Positions 23,520 through 31,349 of a stretch of 64,000 nt of DNA are shown here, in pieces. The first letter of the stretch is position 1, and every line of letters starts with the position of its first letter. The position numbers were made by a program, and so were the translations under genes. The notes below the pieces were generated by a model. The model searched no databases, was not told the DNA's origin, and saw only the letters and a program-made list of their open reading frames with translations. Source of the stretch: Anolis sagrei (taxonomy: Eukaryota; Chordata; Lepidosauria; Squamata; Anolidae); the NCBI RefSeq assembly GCF_037176765.1, contig NC_090025.1:173026040-173090039 (forward strand). The letters run 5' to 3'.

Positions 23520-25689
23520 GTATCTTCATTTTTAGGCTTGTTCTCGGGGTTATTTGGGGTGCTGATTTAGAAAATTGCATTGGATAGACCACATCAGCTC
23601 TAGATTATTAAATAGGACTTTCTGTGGGTGAGCAGATGGCGACTACTCAATCGCATATGTTCTGTATCAGAAACTAGAGCTGATGTGGTCTATCCAATGC
23701 AATTTTCTGAACCAGCACTCCAAATAACCAAACCGAATCTAAAGTTGACCAAAAACTGATTCGTAACTCTTTTGGTACTAATGTTGGAGAGTGGTCCCTG
23801 GTCAAAGTGGTCCCTGGTCAACCACTATTCTAGATCATATAGCATGGACCTCTGGTGGAGATTATCCAAAAAGTTACACTGGGGGACCTAAACATTCCTA
23901 GAGAGAACATTTTAACTCAAATCCAAGAATAATCTCTACTGTTCCATTATTCAGGTGGAGGCCAAAAGGAGGCGCTAGACAGAGAAGAATAGTCCATTTT
24001 ATGGGGATTGGGGGGGGGGGGGTTGAAGGAGTTAAACTACTGTATTTCCCCCTGTTTTCCTGTTATTCCCCTCACCAGTGTCACCGTTATGACATGGAGA
24101 GGGGGAATAACTGGGAATAACTGGTGAAAACTGGAGAAATTGTTTTCTTAACTTCACCCCCCCCCTCCATAAAATGAACTATCCTTCTCTATCTAGTGCC
24201 CCCTTTTGTCCTCTGCTCTGATAATGGAACAGTACCGAATAACCAAAACCACAGACATTAAACAGTAAATGTGGAGGGCTGACTGTAGGATCTTTGTGAA
24301 AAATGAAATGATATGATGCCTGTTATTTAATCTGAACTTCCTGTATGGTGCAACTCACAATGGGGCAGTTCATAGTGGGTTCATTGAGAACAGGGGAAAT
24401 TGCACTCCAGACTCTCCAAAATTGTCTAAACATAACTCAGATGAAGGGCTGCAGCTGAGTTGCAGGATACACATCTGGTACGCAGGACATCCCAGGTTCA
24501 CCCTGAATATATTCCTGTAAGGCTAGGAAAGGCTCCCGAAATCCCAGAGGAGAAATGCCAGCCAGTGTAGACAAGGGGTATGTGCCAATCAACCCAAAGA
24601 GTTACGATTCTAAATGTAAGAGCAGCCTTTGCATTGATCCAAGAAAAGCATTCACATTGATGGTGATGCACTCTGACAGTCTTGAAGCCATACCTGGAGG
24701 CTCTAAGAAATCCACAATGGCTCCATATGTGCATGCATGAAGATGCCATATGGTCAACAGCTTCCTTAGAATTGAACATGAGTTATTTTTAACCAAAACT
24801 TCTGGCCTGCAGGTTTCATACATTAGGCACTACAAGCAATTCAAATGGAATCACTGCACAGAATGTATTATGGTAGAGTACTTCCATTGAACATTTCCTC
24901 ATTGCTTTCAGCCTCCTTTCAGGCAAAGAAAGGCAATTCTATTTTGGCTCTAGTGCTTTGTGTCTGTACATATAAATTATGGACTGGGCTGATATGAAAA
25001 GGAAGAATAATAGGAAAGAACAAACAGAAGCCCTAGAATTGCCCATTCACAGTTGTTGTTGTTGTTGTTATATTTATCTATATTCCTCCTTTCTCTCAAT
25101 ATTGAGATTCATATACAGGGCACTGTTTAAATCTCCACTGTATAAATTTCAGTTAAGGATTCTAGTATCCCTTCTCTCAATCTGACACACTCCACATATT
25201 TTGGACCAATTCTAAACCAATTCTAAACAGCCTCAGCTAACATGGCAAAATACAAGGGTTGATGAGAATTGCTGTTCAAGGCATTTGAAGGAAATTAGTT
25301 AGGCTTCTCAGCAAAAAAGCTCTAGCAATGCCTCTAATATAAACCCTGTCTTTCTATAGGATCTTGCATAATAGTTACAGTGGAACCAATAGTGCTATAT
25401 TAGCACAATTTGTATGGTCACCAGGAGAAGGAAAGTGTCAATAAATAGGTTTCCTGGCTAAGAAGATGGAGAGAAAAGAAACTCACCACGCACCAAACAT
25501 AGAGAGAATCCCACAGGCAAACCAGACGATCAAGGAGAGGCCCACGTTGCCAGTATTTTTCAGCACACCTTTAGGAGAGATGAATATGCCGCTCCCTATC
25601 ATGCTGCCAATGAGAAGTGAGAAAGCTCTCAAGAGAGTGATTTTCTTCCTCAGAAAGACAGCTTCTTCTTTCTTCTTAGGTTTTGCCAT
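4069..25689 (-). CDS. xCT-like SLC7 amino-acid antiporter light chain, complete, 12 exons (gene 1)
   Basis: Spliced CDS (high to low): 25689-25494, 23017-22891, 20195-20080, 18592-18467, 17689-17590, 17055-17011, 15712-15589, 15091-14988, 13127-13031, 8037-7888, 5816-5642, 4133-4069. It totals 1425 nt (474 aa plus TAA), has no internal stop, and every junction is GT-AG in phase. The product is a 12-TM APC-superfamily transporter. Visible motifs are [12 protein letters not shown] (residues 32-43, TM1), KSGGHY (79-84), IRPAN (107-111), EPFFAPC (125-131), SVSWSARIQ (156-164) and SLSCFG (297-302). Compared with human xCT recalled from memory, R108, C131, K171, C300 and R369 match R135, C158, K198, C327 and R396 at a constant offset of 27. 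C131 is the expected disulfide partner of the SLC3A2-type heavy chain. The N terminus is 27 residues shorter than human. The start has a good context (gccATGG). The TM6 segment is divergent. This is an xCT-like paralogue; orthology to SLC7A11 itself is not established. Confidence 0.93.
4598..5410. mobile_element. Inverted-repeat element, long copy with internal region
   Basis: The two ends are inverted copies of about 100 bp: ccatgttccagaagcatttt at the left, gagaatgcttcttgaacata at the right, with the right edge ccagtgattctggccatgaa. The internal part includes a stretch resembling Penelope-like coding remnants on the minus strand (HAAVDKS..., NEIWLPVL). The family could be a Penelope-like element with inverted long repeats or a large MITE; unresolved. 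It lies in gene 1 intron 11. Confidence 0.6.
5642..5816 (-). CDS. Gene 1 exon 11 (TM11-TM12)
   Basis: 175 nt, acceptor tttgttcag, donor gtaagt. Codes [20 protein letters not shown] and on to [13 protein letters not shown]. The C-terminal end is less conserved than the rest. Confidence 0.88.
6366..7115 (+). mobile_element. hAT-like non-autonomous element, ~750 bp
   Basis: Ends are aactgtttctcaacct and ggttgagaaccactg. The body has repeated 'aactacaactcccaaatg' and 'gtttggtccagatccatcat'-type blocks. Four further copies: 16192-16932 (-), 25837-26554 (+), 42144-42802 (-), 51670-52331 (+). The short open frames inside are not genes. Confidence 0.75.
7629..7763. mobile_element. hAT MITE, 135 bp, perfect 8-bp TSD
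   Basis: Near-palindromic element from cagtgattctcaacctgtgg to its inverse. It is flanked by identical gtctagac at 7621-7628 and 7764-7771. It lies in gene 1 intron 10. A sister copy is at about 31213-31349 with a decayed TSD. Confidence 0.88.
7888..8037 (-). CDS. Gene 1 exon 10 (TM9-TM10)
   Basis: 150 nt, phase 0 on both sides, acceptor cttcccag, donor gtaaac. Codes [20 protein letters not shown] and on to [17 protein letters not shown]369 aligns with xCT R396. Confidence 0.92.
8118..8250. mobile_element. hAT MITE, 133 bp, perfect 8-bp TSD
   Basis: Foldback from caggaatgggcaaacttcag to gaagtttgcacatgcctg, flanked by acttaaag at 8110-8117 and 8251-8258. It sits about 80 bp 5' of gene 1 exon 10, in intron 9. 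Confidence 0.88.
8268..8750 (-). mobile_element. tRNA-derived SINE with L2-type tail
   Basis: In reverse complement it has a tRNA-like head (gaaggacatgagttcgaagc), a middle, and the tail 'ggcattgaatgtttgccatg' followed by a ggcggaata-type end. Related copies: 12303-12780 (+), 19442-19907 (-), 10560-11397 (+, interrupted), 21136-22212 (-, interrupted). Confidence 0.65.
9085..9187 (+). mobile_element. CR1-like LINE 3' end
   Basis: Contains ggggttggacttgatgtccc, cgaggtctcttccaactcta and an ATTCTATG repeat tail. Only the last 100 bp are present. Confidence 0.7.
10074..10206. mobile_element. hAT MITE, 133 bp, inside a SINE
   Basis: Same family as 8118-8250. The flanks are ttctggag and ctctggag (7 of 8 match). 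It interrupts a tRNA-head SINE whose start (caacatgatgcagtggttag) lies just upstream. Confidence 0.82.
10560..11397 (+). mobile_element. SINE with L2-type tail, interrupted by Sauria-like SINE
   Basis: The head (10560-10735) and tail (11096-11397, with cattgaatgtttgccatata and a tagggcagaatataaa end) belong to one SINE. Between them lies a reverse-strand Sauria-like SINE. The tail runs into a short GTT repeat. Confidence 0.65.
10736..11095 (-). mobile_element. Sauria-SINE-like element, nested
   Basis: The reverse complement has ggtgcagtgggttaaaccac, gctgatcgaaaggt, the cctagcag body, and the gacttaatgtcatgggaaaa and cctttacc end. A small tract of CR1-tail-like 'agaatcatagaatcat' sits within it at 10780-10798. 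Confidence 0.75.
12303..12780 (+). mobile_element. tRNA-derived SINE with L2-type tail, long copy
   Basis: Begins gattgtggcacagctggctg with a B-box-like gagttcgaagcc. It ends cattgaatgtttgccatata, ccgccctgag, gggcggaatataaaag and an AAATAAATAAA tail. It is in gene 1 intron 9, just downstream of exon 9. Confidence 0.75.
13031..13127 (-). CDS. Gene 1 exon 9
   Basis: 97 nt, acceptor ccatacag, donor gtaagg. Codes [20 protein letters not shown] and on to TPLPAVMLM. The xCT counterpart is LFYVASREG...HTPLPAV. Confidence 0.92.
13404..13665. repeat. Foldback of the inverted-repeat family (~125-bp arms)
   Basis: The left arm (ccatgttctagaagcatttt ... tctatggcaagcatcctcag) is followed almost at once by its inverse. 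The internal region of the family is absent. Similar foldbacks are at 14042-14215 and 38395-38610. Confidence 0.8.
13755..13980. mobile_element. Partial GGCATG...CAATCCATGG inverted-repeat element
   Basis: Shares gttctaaatggttctaaagt-like and caaaactttcaaaatttcat blocks with the full copy at 18691-19024. Confidence 0.55.
14042..14215. repeat. Short foldback of the inverted-repeat family
   Basis: Inverted arms around ctatggcaggtatcctcaga and gatgcctgccatagatgtgg. The outer edge on the right is ccagtgattctggtcatgag. Confidence 0.75.
14372..14623 (+). mobile_element. tRNA-derived SINE with TGACACGACAAA tail, 12-bp TSD
   Basis: The head cagtggcgcagtgggttaaa and B-box ggttcgaatccgggga are well kept. 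The tail is ggctcctgacacgacaaaaa. It is flanked by direct repeats agtatctgaaag at 14360-14371 and 14624-14635, so it is one of the younger insertions. A second copy, reversed, is at 20456-20715. Confidence 0.85.
14988..15091 (-). CDS. Gene 1 exon 8 (TM8)
   Basis: 104 nt, acceptor cccattccag, donor gtcaga. Codes [20 protein letters not shown] followed by [14 protein letters not shown]. Easily missed because the longest open frame here is a different one. Length and phase match gene 2 exon 8. Confidence 0.9.
15327..15422. mobile_element. Small foldback element
   Basis: tggaaaagttacctttagga at the left pairs with caaaacgtaccttttcca at the right. The core is 'cccacaatccccctaa' against 'ttaggggaac'. 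It looks like a hAT-type MITE; no TSD is resolved. Confidence 0.5.
15589..15712 (-). CDS. Gene 1 exon 7 (TM7)
   Basis: 124 nt, acceptor ttttgtag, donor gtgagt. Codes [20 protein letters not shown] and on to LASQAVAV. Confidence 0.92.
16192..16932 (-). mobile_element. hAT-like non-autonomous element (family of 6366-7115)
   Basis: Reverse orientation, ends cagtgattctcaacctt and gaggatgagaaacact. It fills much of gene 1 intron 6. No clean TSD was seen. Confidence 0.75.
17011..17055 (-). CDS. Gene 1 exon 6 (45-nt microexon, divergent TM6)
   Basis: 45 nt between gatgcag and gtgagt. Codes [14 protein letters not shown] plus a split Arg. The corresponding xCT and gene 2 segments read FYLNFVTEE. 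Gene 1 replaces Y, L, N and T of that segment. Confidence 0.88.
17590..17689 (-). CDS. Gene 1 exon 5
   Basis: 100 nt, acceptor attctttag, donor gtatgc. Codes [10 protein letters not shown] and on to [14 protein letters not shown], leading into the TM6 unwound region (YSGW). Confidence 0.92.
18467..18592 (-). CDS. Gene 1 exon 4 (TM4-TM5)
   Basis: 126 nt. Codes [17 protein letters not shown] and on to [18 protein letters not shown]. Acceptor aaccag follows a pyrimidine tract; donor gtattc. K171 aligns with xCT K198. Confidence 0.92.
18691..19024. mobile_element. Inverted-repeat element, ~150-bp arms, possible TA target
   Basis: The left arm taggcatgggcaatccatgg pairs with ccatggattgctcatgccta. 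The arms continue through gttctggtggtgaaaatttc. TA on both outer edges would fit a Tc1/mariner-type insertion, but other superfamilies are not excluded. Confidence 0.65.
19442..19907 (-). mobile_element. SINE: Sauria-like body with L2-type tail
   Basis: In reverse complement it shows the tRNA-like head (gaaaggtggatagttcaatc), the Sauria-type cacctagcagttcgaaaaca, and an L2-like tail with gatgaatgtttgctgtatat. A run of C lies at 19730-19740. Confidence 0.65.
20080..20195 (-). CDS. Gene 1 exon 3 (heavy-chain-linking cysteine)
   Basis: 116 nt, acceptor ctcttcag, donor gtaagt. Codes [20 protein letters not shown] followed by APC and [11 protein letters not shown]. Cys131 matches the xCT cysteine that bonds the heavy chain. 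Confidence 0.92.
20456..20715 (-). mobile_element. tRNA-derived SINE with TGACACG tail
   Basis: The reverse complement of 14372-14623 type: tail ttttccgtgtcaggagcaac, and the head at the right end, ggtttaacccactgctccac. Confidence 0.75.
21136..22212 (-). mobile_element. SINE (L2-type tail) split by an L2 LINE insertion
   Basis: The tail and middle at 21136-21417 and the head part at 22064-22212 (tgaactgctaggttggcaga) belong to one minus-strand SINE like that at 19442-19907. The plus-strand L2 fragment between them is the younger insertion. Confidence 0.65.
21436..22062 (+). mobile_element. L2-like LINE 3' end, nested
   Basis: Decayed ORF2 C-terminus ([29 protein letters not shown]), then a 3' UTR ending gggcattgaatgtttgcctt, tggaatccgcccagagtcc and an (ATT)n tail. 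Confidence 0.75.
22891..23017 (-). CDS. Gene 1 exon 2
   Basis: 127 nt, acceptor cttccag, donor gtaaat. Codes [18 protein letters not shown] and on to WAEYFAIR, covering the TM2-TM3 loop and the start of TM3. Same length and phase as gene 2 exon 2. Confidence 0.92.
23381..23827. mobile_element. hAT-like element with internal inverted repeat
   Basis: Ends acgtggttcccaaccagtgg and gtggtccctggtcaaccact. Flanks are ctctagat and ttctagat (7 of 8). Inside, the 'agaccacatcagctcta' block appears in both orientations around 23588 and 23675. A (GT)n lies at 23487-23516. A sister copy is at 63270-63644. Confidence 0.7.
23938..24235. repeat. Foldback, ~70-bp arms
   Basis: tactgttccattattcaggt ... tagtccattttatgg at the left is inverted at the right as ccataaaatgaactatcc ... 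gataatggaacagta. Poly-G and poly-C runs sit inside the arms. It lies in gene 1 intron 1. Confidence 0.75.
25494..25689 (-). CDS. Gene 1 exon 1 (start codon, N-terminus, TM1-TM2)
   Basis: Codes residues 1-65 plus one base, from [16 protein letters not shown] to the glycine after ILSMF. The exon must end before GTGCGT (25493) to join exon 2 in frame. A stronger-looking donor, GTGAGT, lies 7 nt downstream at 25486 and would shift the frame. Paralogous gene 2 has GTGAGT at the correct position. Confidence 0.9.
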
Positions 25690-25836
25690 GGCTTATCGTG
25701 ATTCTGGGATGTTGGTGACCCAAGTTGCCCAAGAAGTCTTTCCCTGGTCCTCCAATCAACCTAAATCAAAAATGTAAGAGGGTGTTTTTAAGAAGCGCGT
25801 TTAAAGAAAGAACGCTATATTATGAAGCCAGTACAG

Positions 25837-26554
25837 TAATGTTTTTCAACCTGGGGGTCAGGACCCCTGGGGGAGGATCACCAGGGGGTATCAGGGGTCG
25901 CAAAAGACCATTTGAAAACACGGTATTTTTTGTTGGTCATGGGGGTTCTGTGTGAGAAGTTTGGCCCAATTCTATCGTTGGTGGAGTTCAGAATGCATCC
26001 CAGCAACTACAACTCCCAAATGTCAAGGCCTATTTCCCCCAAACTTCACCAGTGTTCACATTTGGGCATATTGAGTATTAGTGCCAAGTTTGGTCCAGAT
26101 CCATCATTGTTTGAGTCCACAGTGCTCTCTGGATGTTGGTGAACTACAGCTCCAAAACTCAAGGTCAGTGTCCACCAAACGCTTCCAGTATTTTCTGTTG
26201 GTCATGTGTGCCAAGTTTGGTTCAGTTCCATCGTTGGTGGAATCCAGAATGCTTTTTGATTGTAAGTGACTGTAAATCCCAGCAACTACAACTCCCAAAT
26301 GACAAAATTAACCCCCTTCAACCCCACCAGTATTCAAATTTGGGCGTATCGGATATTTGTGCCAGATTTGGTCCAGTGAATGAAAATACATCCTCAGATC
26401 AGATATTTACATTACAATTCATAACAGTAGCAAAATTACAGTTGTGAAGTATCAACAAAAATAATTTTATGGTTGGGGGTGACCACAACATGAGGAATTG
26501 TATTAAGGGGTTATGGCATTACTGTTATGGCATTACAAAAGCTGAGAACCACTG
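25837..26554 (+). mobile_element. hAT-like non-autonomous element
   Basis: Family of 6366-7115. Flanks cagtacag and cagtacaa (7 of 8). It lies only about 150 bp upstream of the gene 1 start codon, so it borders or lies within the promoter or 5' UTR region. Confidence 0.8.
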
Positions 26555-26562
26555 CAGTACAA

Positions 26563-27560
26563 GGTTTTCAGACCCTTTGCCTCCTAAGCCAATGTGCTAC
26601 TCAAGACAACATTTAAAAATCAAGTTCTTTACTTGAACTACAAAATTTTACTTCAGAAAATTTAAAGAAAACCCAGCAGTTGATTATTTAAATAATCTTT
26701 TAGCTGGAACATATTTATGAATTATATTAACATAATTAGGGAATGTATTCATATTTAATGGGCAGAATACCCATTAGTTCTGCGCATAGCATTCAGTGCC
26801 CATGCAGGCTAAGAGATTCTAAGAGCTGTAGTTCAAATAGGTATAATTTCCAAGTTTTTGATATTTTTTTTCCTCCAGGTGCTTCCTAGTATTTTTCCCT
26901 ATTCCTTTTAAAAATCTGTTTAAAAGCATGCCCAGGAATGTTAAATTATTGCACATCAGCATTACATACATTTTTATTGTGTTTTGTAAAATGTCCATGG
27001 ACCAGATGGCAAAGGGTGCTATGTACATAAAGCATTTCGGTCTAGCCTTTTATTGGTTAAAGTATTGTAACTCACCACTTTTGAGATCTTTAACAACATT
27101 TGAATACAACATGTCGGAAGTACAACAACAATTGATTAATGAGTATTATTATTAGTAGGGAAAGACAGCTGCCCATACATCCATTTATCACAGTCAAATG
27201 GATGTCATAATTAATAAGAAGTATTACTTCCACTTTCCTTTTAGAACTCCAGAAAACAACAGTGGAAGGTCATTTATCATTTTTAAAGTGTTGATTTTCT
27301 TTTTCCCTTTCATTTATAATGAACTAACCTGTAAGATTTGACATGAGAAGTGTAATCAATAAATTGAGTGCCATTTTGGAGATATGATTCAGCACTGAAT
27401 TAGGGGTCTGTGAACTCTGTAGAAACCAGCTCTTGGGTGGATTGTTGTCTTTGAATTTTGATCACTTTCCAAAAAGGGAGTAATGGTTACAGTCTAACTC
27501 TCTATTTTCCCTTAATGAAAGTGCCACTAATCCCGTCTGATGGAAGCAACTCCTCCACCA
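26563..27560. other. AT-rich unassigned intergenic stretch
   Basis: No coding signal, RNA gene or recognised repeat stands out. The short open frames here lack family motifs. Confidence 0.5.
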
Positions 27561-27679
27561 TCATTGAAAAGGCAATCTTCTTCATACAAAGAAATTATAA
27601 ACATGACTGTTAACTCTTAAGAACAGACAAGCATCTCTGAGTATTAACTGGGAAGGAATCCCACTGGAGCATTACAGTA

Positions 27680-28073
27680 CAGGGTTCCCTCGCTACTTCG
27701 CAGTTCGCTTTTAGCAGACTCGCTGTTTCGCGGGTTTTTGAAAATATTAATTAAAAATACAAAATATAAAATATTTACGTCTAGTGGAGGCCAGGGACCC
27801 CGGAAGTGCAGCAGCCTGAGGCACAATGGGGAAGGTCTGCCTCCCTGGCCTCCACAGACCTTGGAAGTAGAGGCCATGGAGGCCAGGGAGGCAGGCAGGC
27901 ACCCTTGGGATGGACCAGGAGGTGGGTAAGGAAGCGCGGGTAAGAAAATAATTTATAAAAAATCTAAAATAATGTATAAATATTAAAATTAATATTGCAT
28001 CCCTACTTTGCGGATTTTCACTTATTGCGGGTGGTCCTGGAATGGAACCCCCATAATAAGGGAGGGAACACTG
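27680..28073. mobile_element. pogo/Tigger-like DNA element, 394 bp, TA target
   Basis: TIRs cagggttccctcgctacttc and gagggaacactg (with 'ggaacccccataataag'-type subterminal), flanked by TA on both sides (27678-27679 and 28074-28075). The interrupted LINE reads on across the site. The interior holds GC-rich 'ggaggccaggga' repeats and no transposase. Confidence 0.75.
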
Positions 28074-28502
28074 TACACCCAAATATCTGGGAGTTACCTT
28101 GGACTGTGCTCTGACTTACAAAGAAGCACTGCTTGAATATCAAACAAAAAGTGGGCACTAAAAATAATATCATAAGAAAGCTGACTGGCACAACCTGGGG
28201 ATCACAACCAGACACAGTGAAGACATCTGCCCTTGAACTTTGTTACCCTGCTGTTGAGTACGCATGCCCAGTGTGAAATACATCTCACCACATTAAAACA
28301 GTGGACGTGGCTCTTAATGAGACATGCTGCATTATCACAGGATGTCTACGCTCAATGCTGCTGGAGAAATTATACTGTTTAGCCGGTATTGCACCACCTG
28401 ACATCCATCAGAAAGTAGCAGCCAATAATAAAATGACTAAGGCAGTGACATCTCCACTCCATCCTCTGTTCAGATATCAGCCAGCAAGTCAATGCCTTAA
28501 AT

Positions 28503-28868
28503 CAGGGGTCTTCAAACTTTTTAAACAGAGGGCCAGGTCACAGTCCCTCAAACTATTGGAGGGCCAGATTATAATTTGAAAAAAAAAAAGAATGAATTCC
28601 TATGCACACTGCACATACCTTATTTGTAGTGCAAAAAGCACTTAAAAACAATACAATAATTAAAATGAAGAACAATTTTATCAAACATTAATTTATTAGT
28701 ATTTCAATGGGAAGTGTGGGCCTGCTTTTGGCTGATGAGATAGGATTGTTGTTGTTGTTGTTGTGTGCTTTCGAGTCGTTACATACTTAGGTTCACCCTG
28801 ATTGAGGGCTGGGTAAATGACCTTGGAGGGCCGCATCCAGCCCCTGGGCCTTAGTTTGAGAACCCCTG
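28503..28868. mobile_element. hAT-like element, 366 bp, perfect 8-bp TSD
   Basis: Ends caggggtcttcaaacttttt and gtttgagaacccctg. TSD ccttaaat at 28495-28502 and 28869-28876. The host LINE continues seamlessly after removal. Confidence 0.9.
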
Positions 28869-29330
28869 CCTTAAATCAAGAAACAGGTTTCTAAGATCTA
28901 CAGAGATACTTGCAGGAACATCTCAGCAAGCGAGAGTCCAAAAGTGCCAGGATAAAACCCAGAACCTCAACCCATGGCTGATACTGAATGAGAGACTCCC
29001 CCGTGGGCACACACAAGACTGGGTGACTTGGAAAGCACTGAACAGACTGTGCTCTGCAACCATGAGATGCAGAGCCAATCTTAAGAAATGGGGTATAAAG
29101 TGGAGTCCATGACATGTGAGTGTGGAGAAGAGCGAACCACAGATCACCTACTACAATGCAGCCTGAGCCCTGCCACCTGCACAATGGAGGACCTTCTCAC
29201 AGTGACACCACAGGCACTCTGTTCAAAGGAAATCTAGTATAATACCAAGTTTTAAACTTTGTTTGTGTTTTTAAAATATGTTATAACTTTACCCTCAATT
29301 TGCTTCTGACATGATAAAGAAAGAAATAAA

Positions 29331-30635
29331 CTGTGAAAATGGCATTACAATCTTTATTAAAACATTAATTCTAATAATTTGGTTTGTTCATTCTATTTTC
29401 TTATTTTATGTAACCTATATTCATCCTTTCTCACAATATATGGTTCCAGTTGACTCCTAATATAGATCAAACAAAACCATCATAATATTTTACACAATAT
29501 ATTTTTAACAATTAAATAATTTAAATTATTTCCGAGTTCTGTGAAAACTGTAGTCATGTCCATCAAATTAGTCAGCTTTGGGCAGGAATTAGACAAATTC
29601 AGACCAAACAATGGTAATTAATCACGATGACAAGATAGTAACTCCAGTATTAAAGCCGCATTCCAGTTGCTGGGAAACTTGAGCATGACAGCACTACTAT
29701 TATGTTTCTGTCCTGCTTTGTAGCTTCCATTGGGATAGCAAACCAGTTGCTGCAAAGAGAACAGCAAGCAACAGAAGTCATTGGGCTGAGCTCTTCATTT
29801 GCTCTCATGTATTTATTTAAATTATAGTATTTCTAAATGTGCATTAGTTTGTGCCGAATCAATTTGCAAATCCGTAGCCTTTCTGTTTATTTCTTTTAGG
29901 TTTTGCCTCTCTCTTTCTTTCTCTCTTTCAAGATCAATTCAAGTTTGGATTAAAATGGGTGAGTGTGATGTTAATAAGGCTAAACCACACTGATAACTGC
30001 ACACTGGAGCTGGGATATAAGCCTTGTGTGGATTCAGCTATTATATTAAGAAGAAAGATTGGCATCTACTTTCAACATACCATGGTACAGTGGTAAGGTA
30101 AACCATCTTGGCTTTTGAGCTGAAATCCTTTACATAATGGATTAAAAATGCAAGTATGATAATCCTTGCAGCTGGTCTTAATAATATTCTGCATGTGTTT
30201 GGTATAAAGGAAATATTTACAAAGCTGGTTTTTGTTCACATGCTGTGTCGCTTTGTTGACTTGCATCTCTTTCATTCCCTTCACATTGTATTTTTACTTT
30301 TAAAAAAACAGAGACAATTTAATTAGCCCCCGAAAAGAATTGCTACATAATTTGATACTAATGTCATCCCTATTTCTGTGACTGTGTAACAGAATCAAAG
30401 TCCATTCATCTTATAGCGACTGATCCATCTTACAGCGAACAGATCTTGAAGGTATACAAAGCAAAACCAGAAAAAATAAGAAACTGGTATAGCAAACAAT
30501 TCAGTTTTAAAAAGGTTTGGTTAAATCCAGTTGGCATTAGTAAGACATATTGCACATTTGCTTGGCTAGATTGCTGACCAAATTAGACTCAATTTACAGT
30601 ACCTTGATTTTAAATGTTTTGAGCAGAATCACAAG
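29331..30635. other. Unassigned intergenic stretch
   Basis: AT-rich, with short TTTCTCTC and polypyrimidine runs near 29910-29930. No gene or classified repeat is supported. Confidence 0.45.
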
Positions 30636-30955
30636 CTATTTATTTATTTATCGTCTTAGAAGTAGTACAGTTATTATGTATATTGAAAGACACAAACAAA
30701 GCTTAAAAACTGGCATTATGCTAGATTTCTTTTGATCAGAAGCTGGCCACTTGGAGTGCCTCTGGTGTCACTATGAGAAAGTACTCCATTGTGCATGTGG
30801 TAGGACTCAGGCCACATGTTAGTAGGTGGTCTGTGGTTTGCTCTTCTCCGCCCTCGCATGTCATAGACTCCACTTTGTGACCCCATTTCTTAAGATTGGC
30901 TCTGCATCTCATGGTGCCAGAGCTCAGTCTGTTAAGCACCTTCCAAGTCGCCTAA
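30636..30955 (-). mobile_element. RTE/BovB-like LINE 3' end
   Basis: Reversed tail (tatttatttatcgtcttaga) and the coding remnant with C-E-G-G-EEQTTDHLLTC and RCRANLKKWGHKVESMTCE. It is a 3'-truncated family member of 45078-46118. Confidence 0.75.
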
Positions 30956-31212
30956 TCACAAAATACAGTACAAATATAGACACATATATATTCAATATCT
31001 ATAGCAAAATGCCTCAGAGTGGGCCTCCCCTAAGTTAGTGGGCAGCAATGTTTAATCTGATTCAATAGCAGCTAATTTGCCACCATCTTACTAATTGCCA
31101 CTGCTACATCTTATGGAATCTTGAGATTTGCAATTTAGGAAGAAGAATTTGTCAAACTCCAGTCTTGCCAAGATCCATTCAAAACCTAGGGCCATGTGAC
31201 AGGTTTTGGATC

Positions 31213-31349
31213 AGTGGTTCTCAACCTGTGGGTCTCCATATGTTTTGGCCTACAACATCCAGAAATCCCAGAAAGTTTACCAGCTGTTAGGATTTCTGGG
31301 AGTTGAAGGCCAAAACATCTGGGGACCCACAGGTTGAGAATCACTGTCT
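31213..31349. mobile_element. hAT MITE, sister of 7629-7763
   Basis: cagtggttctcaacctgtgg at the left and cccacaggttgagaatcactg at the right. Flanking ttttggat and tctttgat match at 6 of 8 positions. Confidence 0.78.

Larger units (their letters stand above)
27561..29330 (+). mobile_element. RTE/BovB-like LINE 3' half, carrying two younger insertions
   Basis: Homologous on the plus strand to the minus-strand copy at 45078-46118. The order of blocks is aaaaggcaatcttcttcata, the YLGV.LD..LTY region, the KSGH-like region, PPDI, the HTQDW-like region, and a 3' end (aactttgtttgtgtttttaa, caatttgcttctgacatgat). It is interrupted at 27680-28073 and 28503-28868 and has many frame breaks. Confidence 0.7.
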
